Program-made: the position numbers and the translations under genes
In this document: positions 53,621-61,539 of the stretch, one piece after another
How the letters are laid out: each line of letters opens with the position of its first letter
Numbering within the stretch: position 1 is the first letter of the stretch
Assembly (NCBI GenBank): GCA_964416595.1
Contig: CAYQES010000002.1
Span: 1-64,000, forward strand
From: JAKFYM01 sp964416595
Lineage (GTDB): Bacteria > Bdellovibrionota > UBA1018 > CAIPTA01
Length of the DNA stretch: 64,000 nucleotides
Direction of reading: 5' to 3'
Notes under the pieces: generated by a model
Databases searched by the model: none
Told to the model about the DNA's origin: nothing
Seen by the model: only the letters and a program-made list of their open reading frames with translations

Positions 53621-55423
53621 TTACGTTGGGTTCTTAAGATTTCTTTTACGGATCCGCACGTTCTTCGGTGTCACTTCCACGATCTCGTCGTCTTTGATCC
53701 ACTCTAGGGAGCGTTCTAACGTCATATTCCGAGGCGTAGAGAGCGTGGTGGCTTCGTCGGTGCCGGAGGCGCGCATATTCGTGAGTTTCTTTGTTTTGTT
53801 GGCATTCACCCAGAGATCGTTATCTCGGGCGTTTTCACCGATAATCATTCCCTCATAGGTTTCCACACCAGCGCCGATAAAAAGAGTGCCACGGGGCTCG
53901 AGGTGAAAAAGGCCGTAAGGAACTGTGTCTCCAGAGCGATCGGCCACCATGGCGCCATTTTGTCGTTCAGAAATTTCGCCTTTATAGGGTTCGTAGCCGT
54001 GGAAAATAGTGTTTAAGATCCCGGTTCCGCGGGTAGCGGTGAGAAAGTGGGAGCGGATTCCGATGAGGCCGCGGGAGGGGATTTCGAATTCGAGGTTTAC
54101 GCGGCCGGAGCCCTTGTTGGTCATATTGAGCATCTTGCCCTTGCGTTGGTGGAGCATTTCGTTCACCACGCCGAAATGTTCTTCGGGCACATCAATATAA
54201 GCTTTTTCGATTGGCTCACAGGTTACGCCGTCTTTTTGTATGAGCACGGCTTTGGGTTTTCCTACGGCCACTTCAAAGCCTTCCCGGCGGATGGCTTCCA
54301 CGATCACGGCGAGCTGCAATTCACCACGGCCTGCCACCATGAAAGCATCGGGGCTATCGGTAGGTTCCACGCGAATGGCGGGATTGCGGAGGGCTTCTTT
54401 TTGGAGACGAGCGAGGAGCTCTCTTGAGAGAAGCACTTTTCCCTCGCGGCCGGCCATGGGGGAAGTATTCACGAGGAAACTCATGTTTACGGCAGGGGGA
54501 TCCACGTCGATGCGAGGGAGGGCAACGTTGTTATCGATATTGGTGATTGTGTCGCCGATTTCTACGTTTTCCACACCAGCGATGGCGGCCACGTCACCGG
54601 CGTACATGATCTCGGCCTTCACTTGTTTGGTGCCGTTGTAGGTCATTAATTCTTGGATGCGGGCTTGGGTGCGCTTGCCGTTGCGGCCGAGGATCGCTAC
54701 GGGTTGGCCCACTTTCACGGAGCCCTGTTGGATGCGGCCCACGCAGATACGACCCAGGAAATCACTATGGGAAAGATTGCTCACCACCATGGCGAAGGGT
54801 TTATTTTCTTCTACTTTGGGTGGGGGAACGATGCGCACGATGGAATCAAAAAGCGGCTCGAGGCTGCCCTTCCAGGAGAGGGCTTCGGTGTGGGAGGTGG
54901 GGCGTTGTTTGGTGGCAAAGCCGTTGCGAGCGATGGCATAAACAGTTTCGTATTCCATATTGCTCTCATCGGCTTCGAGATCGATGAAGAGATCAAAAAT
55001 TTCGTTTTCCACTTCGGAGATGCGGGAGTCGGGGCGGTCGATTTTGTTGATCACAACCACAACTTTTAGCCCCCGCTGGAGAGCTTTGTTGAGCACGAAG
55101 CGAGTTTGGGGGAGGGGGCCTTCGGATGCATCCACTAGGAGAAGGCAGCCATCCACCATGGTAAGAATCCGTTCCACTTCGCCGCCGAAATCCGCGTGGC
55201 CGGGAGTATCCACGATATTGATCTTGGTGCCTTTCCAAGTGAAAGAAGCGTTTTTGGCTTCGATCGTGATGCCGCGCTCTTTTTCTTGGTCCATGCTGTC
55301 CATAACGCGTTCGGCAACTTGCTCGTTTTCCCGGAACACTCCGGATTGTTTGAGCAGAGCGTCTACGAGCGTGGTTTTGCCGTGATCCACGTGGGCAATA
55401 ATGGCGATATTACGGATTTCCAT
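53621..55423 (-). CDS. typA: GTP-binding protein TypA/BipA
   Basis: 600 residues. G1 AHVDHGKTTLVDALL, G2 ERGITI, G3 DTPGHADFGGEV and G4 NKIDRPDSR are intact, and the C-terminal BipA domain (REGFEVAVGKPKAVLI, SRGLIGIRSHF) is present. It is a ribosome-associated translational GTPase important under stress and low temperature. It starts at ATG 55423 with GAGG upstream and converges on lon with seven bases between stops. Confidence 0.98.
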   Translation of the reverse strand: MEIRNIAIIAHVDHGKTTLVDALLKQSGVFRENEQVAERVMDSMDQEKERGITIEAKNASFTWKGTKINIVDTPGHADFGGEVERILTMVDGCLLLVDASEGPLPQTRFVLNKALQRGLKVVVVINKIDRPDSRISEVENEIFDLFIDLEADESNMEYETVYAIARNGFATKQRPTSHTEALSWKGSLEPLFDSIVRIVPPPKVEENKPFAMVVSNLSHSDFLGRICVGRIQQGSVKVGQPVAILGRNGKRTQARIQELMTYNGTKQVKAEIMYAGDVAAIAGVENVEIGDTITNIDNNVALPRIDVDPPAVNMSFLVNTSPMAGREGKVLLSRELLARLQKEALRNPAIRVEPTDSPDAFMVAGRGELQLAVIVEAIRREGFEVAVGKPKAVLIQKDGVTCEPIEKAYIDVPEEHFGVVNEMLHQRKGKMLNMTNKGSGRVNLEFEIPSRGLIGIRSHFLTATRGTGILNTIFHGYEPYKGEISERQNGAMVADRSGDTVPYGLFHLEPRGTLFIGAGVETYEGMIIGENARDNDLWVNANKTKKLTNMRASGTDEATTLSTPRNMTLERSLEWIKDDEIVEVTPKNVRIRKRNLKNPT

Positions 55424-55546
55424 GGGGTCCTCTTAGGGGTTTTCTGCTTATAGCGTGCTTTCGTTACGGGATCCACGGAAAGGTTGACTATTTAGGCGCA
55501 GAAAGGGGTTCAGCAGGGGAAAAACGGGGACTTAGCATGAAATTCC

Positions 55547-55611
55547 GGTATCCCGGGATACGAGTTAACTGGTATTCCGGGATACCCGTACGGGGATTCT
55601 GGGGTACGGGT
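55547..55611. repeat. cluster of direct and inverted palindromic repeats
   Basis: The perfect palindrome GTATCCCGGGATAC (55548-55561) is repeated as the near-palindrome GGTATTCCGGGATACC (55571-55586). Between them lies GTTAAC. CCCGTACGGG (55585-55594) is a further palindrome, and ACCCGTAC (55584-55591) pairs with GTACGGGT (55604-55611). Such dyad clusters fit a protein-binding or mobile-repeat element. Confidence 0.75.
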
Positions 55612-55627
55612 TGCGCCTCAAAATGCT

Positions 55628-55658
55628 GCACCGATTCCTCGCGGCGAGGAATCGGTGC
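55628..55658. repeat. perfect 31-base palindrome
   Basis: Arms 55628-55642 and 55644-55658 are perfect 15-base inverted repeats around a single central G. No T-run follows on the plus side, so it does not look like a Rho-independent terminator. It sits about 110 bases upstream of the tRNA gene. Confidence 0.8.
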
Positions 55659-55769
55659 GTCGTCAAATGTCGACTTGCACGCTAAACCACTTCGAAAAAC
55701 ATCTTCGCCTTTACAAACAGACCAAAACGGGAGAATGAAGGGTAACGGTTTTTATCGCGTACCTCACGC

Positions 55770-55845
55770 GGGCAGTTAGCTCAGTTGGCAGAGCGCCACC
55801 CTTACAAGGTGGATGTCGCAGGTTCGACCCCTGCACTGCCCACCA
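55770..55845 (+). tRNA. tRNA-Val(TAC)
   Basis: A 76-base cloverleaf with acceptor stem GGGCAGT/ACTGCCC, D-arm TAGCTCAGTTGGCAGAGC, anticodon stem CCACC/GGTGG around loop CTTACAA (anticodon TAC at 55803-55805), T-arm GCAGGTTCGACCCCTGC and an encoded 3' ACCA end. Reads GUA (and other GUN by wobble) valine codons. Confidence 0.96.
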
Positions 55846-55929
55846 TTTAAATATAAAATTTAGAATCCAGAATGGTTCTTCGATTCTTCCGTTCACTGTC
55901 TTCAGCCGATTTGTTATTCTATTAAAGTG

Positions 55930-57597
55930 ATGCGATTCTTTTCATTCATCGCTTCGCTACTTATCGCCCAAGGCGCTTTCGCGGAGGACTGTGGCCGCCT
56001 AACCAATGGTTCGCTCGAAAGGTTTGTTTGCGATACTAAACCCGCGGTGCTTGCCGCTCTCAATCCTGGCCTTAAAATTCCCCGTTGTGCTGACAGCCCC
56101 GCAGGTCCCACAGTGCGGTCCGGCGATGAGCCGGTCGCCGGCGTTTTCGTAACCTGCACGCCTCTTTCTCGCAATTCGTGCCGTGAAATCGCCAAGAGCA
56201 TTCTCAAAAACGGCAAGGGCGTCACCGTAAACGTGCTGATAAAAAACAGCGACATTGTGGCGCTTGAACAGGATCTTCTCGACATTGCCCGCACTGCCGG
56301 GGCGGACGGGAGGCTGAACGTGATCCCACTAGAATCGCAGCCTGCGTTCTATATGCGAGATCCCGGTCTCTTTCGCTCCGACGGTAAGGGCGATATCGAG
56401 TTTGTGGCCTCGCCATACTTGAATAATGGAGTTCCAGGTGATTTTTCCATGCGCGAACTGGCCGAGCGTTGTGGCTACGGCTTCAAAATGCCCTTTGCAG
56501 ATCTCGCGAAGTATGACTCCGCATACCGGCTTTTGGCCGAGGATTTCGAGGGGCAGCTCACCGTAATTTATGGGTCGTCAATGGCGAAATATATTCTTCG
56601 CAACCTGAAGTCGCCGGAAGATCGCGAGCGTTTTATCCGTGGGCACTTGCTGCAAAAGTTTTGGGGGCAAGGCCTTGGCCCAGACGGAAAAGTTGAGATT
56701 AATGATAGCCCTGTAATGGGAGGTAATTTTCTCGGTCTGCCTGGAGGTACGCTTGTCGCTGGTATTGGGGATGTTTCTCGCCCTGACTTTGAAATCCTCA
56801 ATCAGTTTGCCAAAACTCAGAATGTGATGACGATTGAGCTTCCGAAACTCGTCGTGAATCACGTTGATGAAGTTTTTAATATCGTGCCGAGCAAAGGTTC
56901 CTGTGGGTTTGCACTTCTGCGTGCTTCACCCCGTGAGATGAAAAAATTTCTGGAAAGCCGCCCGTCAAATGAAGCCCTAGGAAACGTGAAAGGAATACTA
57001 GAGACCATACGTAACCCTCCAAGCAAGGAAGTGGAAAAGCTCGGCTTTGCTTTTTGGCAGAAACAGAACGAGATTCAAGCCGCGCGTAATGCAGGCCGGG
57101 CGTTGCCGCCTGGGCTGGTAGCCGAGTACGAGGCGTTTCGGCATCAGTGGGAAAAGGCCAGCGGCGTGCTCTCAACTGTGGCCGATTCCCTTGCGGATCA
57201 ACAGCTCATGGCCGCTTGGACAGAGATGCAAAAAACGATAGACGCTTCGACCGAAAAACTGCTCAAAGAGTTAAAGCGCACAAAGGGCTGCATGCCAAGC
57301 GTAATAGATTTACCGGTGTACTGGTCGAAGGACGGCGAACCGATAATGTCTAATCCTGTGAACGGTTTAGCAGTGAACGGTGGGTACTTTCGTTCAGAAA
57401 CGAAACGAATCTTTTCGGTAGATCCGATAACCGGAAAAGGCGGTCCAGAAGCTTATCCTGCACTGGACGAAAAAATTCGCACTGCACTTCGCCCCGTGTT
57501 CGATAACGAGCAATTTACTGCTGATACGCGTGAGTTGGACCAGGGAAATGGAAATTTTCACTGTGCAACAACGAATGTATATCTGCCGTGCCAGTGA
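55930..57597 (+). CDS. secreted PAD-like (protein-arginine deiminase family) protein
   Basis: 555 residues from ATG 55930; a GTG one codon earlier is possible. Signal peptide 1-18 (cut after AFA). The C-terminal two thirds match the guanidino-modifying fold of protein-arginine deiminases: Asp144 in YMRDPG, GGNFLGLPGG (265-273), the HVDEVFNIVPS block with His311 and Asp313, and the terminal GNFHCATTNV with Cys545. These line up with the catalytic Asp, His, Asp and Cys of animal PAD. PADs turn protein arginine into citrulline. An agmatine-deiminase relative is the alternative. Composition looks different from neighbouring genes and it sits next to a tRNA, so transfer is possible. Confidence 0.75.
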   Translation: MRFFSFIASLLIAQGAFAEDCGRLTNGSLERFVCDTKPAVLAALNPGLKIPRCADSPAGPTVRSGDEPVAGVFVTCTPLSRNSCREIAKSILKNGKGVTVNVLIKNSDIVALEQDLLDIARTAGADGRLNVIPLESQPAFYMRDPGLFRSDGKGDIEFVASPYLNNGVPGDFSMRELAERCGYGFKMPFADLAKYDSAYRLLAEDFEGQLTVIYGSSMAKYILRNLKSPEDRERFIRGHLLQKFWGQGLGPDGKVEINDSPVMGGNFLGLPGGTLVAGIGDVSRPDFEILNQFAKTQNVMTIELPKLVVNHVDEVFNIVPSKGSCGFALLRASPREMKKFLESRPSNEALGNVKGILETIRNPPSKEVEKLGFAFWQKQNEIQAARNAGRALPPGLVAEYEAFRHQWEKASGVLSTVADSLADQQLMAAWTEMQKTIDASTEKLLKELKRTKGCMPSVIDLPVYWSKDGEPIMSNPVNGLAVNGGYFRSETKRIFSVDPITGKGGPEAYPALDEKIRTALRPVFDNEQFTADTRELDQGNGNFHCATTNVYLPCQ

Positions 57598-57649
57598 GGA
57601 TTGCTATTGGTGAAGTAAGTCCGGGAAAAACAACTCCCTAAGACGGCAA

Positions 57650-59020
57650 CTAATACACCGATACATACACCGATACATACACCGAAGCAGTGGCTAAGAC
57701 GGCAAGATAGATTCCTGCTGGCTTAATCCATTTCCTGCGGGCATTGAACCAATCCATCATGCAAAGGATGGGAAACCAGGTGATTTGAAAAATATAGGTG
57801 AACTTGGCTACGGAATTTTTTCCGATCTCCGGCACGGTCCAGGCCGCGAAACATAATAGGGCTAAAGTGATACAAGTAATGAGGCCAGCGGTCTCTACGG
57901 CAGTAGGTTCTACTCGTCTACGTAAAGAACTAAAAAATTTCCATGCGTAGAAAATCGGTAAGAAAAAGAAAAAGAGCGAGAAGGGAATCGAAAGGGCTAA
58001 GAGGATGCGCTTCCCTGTGATTTTGTCGTCTTCTAGTTTTTTTCCAGAATAATACAGCCAATGATCCGCCCACATATCGTTCCAAAGGCGGGGGAAAAAT
58101 GCGTTGTCGCCGGCGAAGGTGTTGCGGTTGGGCATGATCAATACTTTATGAAAATCCATATTGGTGAACATGCGGATTTTTTTGTCTAAGAATGGATCGT
58201 TGAGAGTGGGCTCGTAAGAAAATCCTGGTTTGCTAGTAGCATCCCCCAGAGAAAATATTTTTCCGCGGCTAAGGGAGCGGTTCACGTAAAAAGCAGACGA
58301 TAGAGCCACCACAAGAAGGGTTGTGATACCGATGCGGGCCCAGGCCTTGCCATTTTTCTGAGGCGCTTTTAGCAATTCGTATAAGCCCCAAGGGAAAAAA
58401 ACCAAAATGGCGGCTAAACCCATATTTCTTGTATTAGCTAGGGCGATGATTCCTAGCGCCCACACAATTAGGGCTTTGTTGCTGGTGGAAAGTTGTTTGC
58501 GGAGATTGGTGGTGAACCAAATAAGCAAAAATAAATTGAAGAGTAAAAAAAGCAATTGTTCGGAGCGCACCATCACTTGGCTTAAGTAAACGCCGGGGAT
58601 GGAGAAAAATGCTAATAGCGCTAAATGTTGCAAAAAAGAATCGGAAGAAATTTTAGGAAAGAGCCGCTTGAAGTAAAGCCAAGCAATGGTTAGGTAGCTC
58701 ACAATGTGCATTATGCGAGCAAAATATAGGGTGGCCATTTCTGGCAGATTGTGGCCAGCAAAAAGGCTGTAAATGATTTCTAAGGGCCGAAAGACTTTTC
58801 CCAAAAGGTAATAGTAGAGAACGGGAGTGTGATCCAATAGGTTGCCGGGCAATAAAACCGGATCCCAATGCCGCAGCATCATATTCCAGCGGATGCCAGC
58901 ATTGTGGGCCTCGCCATCGTACACATAGGCGCTAGGATGGGAAATAGTGTTCCAGACAAGGATTAAGGCTGCTGAACCTAAAATAGCCCAGACGTAACGA
59001 TCAAACTTTTTTCCCCACAT
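57650..59020 (-). CDS. polytopic GT-C-like membrane protein with VYVS repeat tail
   Basis: 456 residues with about ten membrane segments. Loop 1, SAYVYDGEAHNAGIRWNMML followed by HWDPVLLPGNLLDHTPVLYYYL, holds Asp, Glu and His residues typical of GT-C glycosyltransferases. The C-terminus ends in VYVSVYVSVY from a 12-base tandem repeat, so its length may vary by slippage. It is last in the minus-strand polysaccharide operon, 12 bases after the lipoprotein gene. It may add a lipid-linked sugar; the substrate is unknown. Confidence 0.7.
   Translation of the reverse strand: MWGKKFDRYVWAILGSAALILVWNTISHPSAYVYDGEAHNAGIRWNMMLRHWDPVLLPGNLLDHTPVLYYYLLGKVFRPLEIIYSLFAGHNLPEMATLYFARIMHIVSYLTIAWLYFKRLFPKISSDSFLQHLALLAFFSIPGVYLSQVMVRSEQLLFLLFNLFLLIWFTTNLRKQLSTSNKALIVWALGIIALANTRNMGLAAILVFFPWGLYELLKAPQKNGKAWARIGITTLLVVALSSAFYVNRSLSRGKIFSLGDATSKPGFSYEPTLNDPFLDKKIRMFTNMDFHKVLIMPNRNTFAGDNAFFPRLWNDMWADHWLYYSGKKLEDDKITGKRILLALSIPFSLFFFFLPIFYAWKFFSSLRRRVEPTAVETAGLITCITLALLCFAAWTVPEIGKNSVAKFTYIFQITWFPILCMMDWFNARRKWIKPAGIYLAVLATASVYVSVYVSVY
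57653..57686. repeat. 12-base tandem repeat at the 3' end of a membrane-protein gene
   Basis: The unit ATACACCGATAC occurs in two full copies and a 10-base partial copy. It encodes the C-terminal Val-Tyr-Val-Ser repeats of the minus-strand protein. The 12-base repeat CTAAGACGGCAA flanks it at 57638-57649 and 57694-57705. Confidence 0.85.
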
Positions 59021-59032
59021 GAGGGAAGAGTT

Positions 59033-60409
59033 TTACCGTAAGGGATTATCTTCGTCGCCAATAATCGTAAATAAATTATCGGAATCAATTCTCTGAGCCA
59101 GGGTTTGGTAGGAAGTGCGTTGGCCACCTTTTAGCCATTGGTGCACAGCATTCACTAAAGCCATATCCGTGTTGTGCATGGTATCGAAGGCGGTGGACAA
59201 ACCATTCGCTAAGAGGTCTAAATTTTTTGTGCCCTTCGGATCTGCGAATTTTTTTCCTCTTTTGCGTTTTTTCTGAAGGTAGCTGGCGTTGTAGTAGGTG
59301 TAAGAGGTGCAACTGTTAAAGAAGTAGATTTGGTAGCGATCCCGATTGGGAGTGATATTAAATCCCTGTAAATCGGCAATGGCTTGTAAATCTAAATGGC
59401 CGCCCAAACCACTATGACCGTCATAAATCATAATGGAGGCGTTGGCTAGGGCATCCCAGAAGAAGTAGTGGAAGCCAGTGCTATCTTCATCAATCCCTGA
59501 TTCACCAAAAAATAGACGCACTCGCAGCGTGATACCTTTGTTGGAAAAAACTTTTGTGCCTTCTTCCACATAGGGCAAGCGCTCTTCTTCTTCTAGTGTG
59601 GCGATTGCCTTGATTTCTTCTGCTGTCCATTTTTTGAAAACAAGGCCCAGTTTTTCTAGCTCCTCTTTCGTTTTTCTGTAATTTTCCGCATTGATGTCAG
59701 CCGACTGGTAGGGATTGTGACCTCTATCTGGATCATCCATGCCGAAAAAAATGTGAATATCGATATTTCCGTCTTTTGCTAGTCGCGAGTATTCGGGGTA
59801 TGTGGATTTTTTACTGGGATCAATGCGTTCGATAGAACCGTTAACCACTTCGTAATCTTCCCCTTCCGTTAGTGGGCAATCAGGGTAGTAAGGTGCTGGA
59901 CTCCAGAAATACCAAAAATCCTCTTCGGCCTGGTAGTGTTCATCGGTGCAACGATTTTTCGTGCGCACCATTCCTTGTTCAAAAATAGTATCCGGATTGA
60001 TGGGTAAGAAAAAAGAGTAGGTGGTTTTTGGCGCCCCAGCACCCTTTTCTAATACAATCGTTCCCTTATAGTTGTAAAAAATTTCATAAACACCATCAAC
60101 ATCTGCCTTTTTTCTGATCTCAGTAATTTTTATTTTATGATCTTCTTTGGGAGCGGCAGAGTATTCCAGGCGCTCCATGGGGCCGAACAAATGTAGCACT
60201 TGGCTCTCTATTTGTTCTTTCGCTTTAGCTTCTGTGGGTTTCCTGGGGGCTTCAATTTCTACTCGGTGGGAAAATGTAAGTATCGCTTCGGTGGCCTTTT
60301 TGGAAACAAAAGCGATATTCCGGCTAGCGGGAGGAGATAGTAAGGTGGCAGTGGAATGAGAGCAGGAAGTAAAAAAAAGAGTAAGCAGTAGCGGCAGAAG
60401 TGAGTTCAT
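59033..60409 (-). CDS. lipoprotein with clan CD-like His and Cys motifs
   Basis: 458 residues. A lipoprotein signal ending FFTSC16 is present. The N-terminal 300 residues are mixed alpha/beta and unfamiliar. Near the C-terminus two motifs appear at the spacing of caspase/clostripain-type peptidases: IYDGHSGLGG (H332) and YFFNSCTSY (C367), each after a hydrophobic strand (ASIMIYD and YQIYFFN). It would be an envelope-anchored cysteine peptidase or a related pseudo-enzyme; this is inferred from two motifs only. It sits between the GT4 and GT-C genes of the polysaccharide operon. Confidence 0.55.
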   Translation of the reverse strand: MNSLLPLLLTLFFTSCSHSTATLLSPPASRNIAFVSKKATEAILTFSHRVEIEAPRKPTEAKAKEQIESQVLHLFGPMERLEYSAAPKEDHKIKITEIRKKADVDGVYEIFYNYKGTIVLEKGAGAPKTTYSFFLPINPDTIFEQGMVRTKNRCTDEHYQAEEDFWYFWSPAPYYPDCPLTEGEDYEVVNGSIERIDPSKKSTYPEYSRLAKDGNIDIHIFFGMDDPDRGHNPYQSADINAENYRKTKEELEKLGLVFKKWTAEEIKAIATLEEEERLPYVEEGTKVFSNKGITLRVRLFFGESGIDEDSTGFHYFFWDALANASIMIYDGHSGLGGHLDLQAIADLQGFNITPNRDRYQIYFFNSCTSYTYYNASYLQKKRKRGKKFADPKGTKNLDLLANGLSTAFDTMHNTDMALVNAVHQWLKGGQRTSYQTLAQRIDSDNLFTIIGDEDNPLR

Positions 60410-60417
60410 GATCCCCC

Positions 60418-61539
60418 CTATAGATCTGAAACTATCCTCTGGTAGATCTCTTGTAAAGCACGGGGAGAGAAATTTTCCTCAATATACTTTCGGTTTTCTA
60501 AGCCAATCGTCGATAATTTTTCTGGCTGCTCTATTAAGAGAGAAGAGAGGGCCGAACTTAAATCGTCCACATTTCCTGCTCGCACTACTTTTCCGCAGGC
60601 CCCCTTTCTCGTGAGCGAGCGTAACCCTGTGGTTAAATCACTGGTAAGTAGAGGCAATCCATGGGCCATGGCTTCCTGGGCTGCGATACCAAAAGTTTCT
60701 GATTCATTGAGTGAGGGCAAGACAAAAAGTAAAGATTTTTTTAGCCAGTTAATTTTTTCTTCTTGCCCTTGGCCAGAGAGAATACGTACAGATTTTATTA
60801 AGTTTAAGCGTTCAATTTCCCGTAAAAGAAAATTTTTTTGTGGTCCATCGCCGAGGATTACAAGGCGGAACCCAGGATTTTGTTTCTGGAATTTTTCCCA
60901 GGCACTTAACAAACCAGAAAAACCTTTATAGGGCACTAAGCGGCCAACAGCTAAAACTATTTTTTCCTTTTCATTCCACCAAGATTTAACTAGTTCCTCT
61001 TTGGGTACATCAGTAACAAAAGGAGCCACGATAATTTTGGAAGAAAATTCAGTTAAGGCTGGAAACGTTTCCAGTAGATAGGCGTGGGAAATAAGAATGG
61101 ATTTAGACCGGCGTAACAGTGGCTTGGTAATGCATTGGAACCAAATTTTTCCAATGCCTTTTCCGCGGAAGGGTAAAGCGTGAAAAAAAGGAAAAATATG
61201 GCATTTATTTTTATTGATCAACGTTTGAAATAGGGCACAAAGTTCAGCTATTGGGTTGGGCACATGCACATGCAAAATTAGATCATGCTGGTACCGACGT
61301 AAAAACAGTAACATTCCTGGGGCAATGGGAGTGGATAATAGACGCCCGAAGGTGGTGGCGCGAAAAATTTTTACACCATTGATTTGGTATTTTTTTCTGA
61401 AACAAGCACTAGTGCCAGAAGTATAGCAGCTTACTGGCAAGCCAAGCTTCACGCCCGTTTCTGCTAAGTTTTGTGTGGCAGTTTCAATGCCACCAAAATC
61501 GGGAAAATAGTGTTTCCCAAGGTGAACTATTTCTTTCAT
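60418..61539 (-). CDS. GT4 family glycosyltransferase
   Basis: 373 residues of the GT-B fold. The N-terminal domain begins HYFPDFGGIETATQNLAE. The donor domain has LAVGRLVPYKGFSGLL and the E-x7-E motif in ESETFGIAAQEAM near residue 290. Such enzymes add sugars from nucleotide donors to growing glycans on the cytoplasmic face. The start overlaps the Wzz stop by 4 bases. Confidence 0.95.
   Translation of the reverse strand: MKEIVHLGKHYFPDFGGIETATQNLAETGVKLGLPVSCYTSGTSACFRKKYQINGVKIFRATTFGRLLSTPIAPGMLLFLRRYQHDLILHVHVPNPIAELCALFQTLINKNKCHIFPFFHALPFRGKGIGKIWFQCITKPLLRRSKSILISHAYLLETFPALTEFSSKIIVAPFVTDVPKEELVKSWWNEKEKIVLAVGRLVPYKGFSGLLSAWEKFQKQNPGFRLVILGDGPQKNFLLREIERLNLIKSVRILSGQGQEEKINWLKKSLLFVLPSLNESETFGIAAQEAMAHGLPLLTSDLTTGLRSLTRKGACGKVVRAGNVDDLSSALSSLLIEQPEKLSTIGLENRKYIEENFSPRALQEIYQRIVSDL

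Larger units (their letters stand above)
55424..55769. other. gene-free spacer holding palindromic repeats
   Basis: The only stretch over 300 bases without a gene, between typA (minus) and tRNA-Val (plus). It contains nested palindromes at 55547-55611 and a perfect 31-base palindrome at 55628-55658, described separately. No convincing open reading frame or promoter was seen in the rest; weak -35-like TTTACA occurs near 55720. Confidence 0.7.

Noticed and set aside
55628..55658. Rho-independent terminator
   Set aside because: The stem is perfect but has a single-base centre and no T-run on the plus side; no gene ends just upstream on either strand.
55537..55779. 80-residue open frame in the palindrome spacer
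   Set aside because: It runs through the palindromes and into the tRNA gene, has no good ribosome site and an Arg/Gly-rich composition typical of non-coding sequence.
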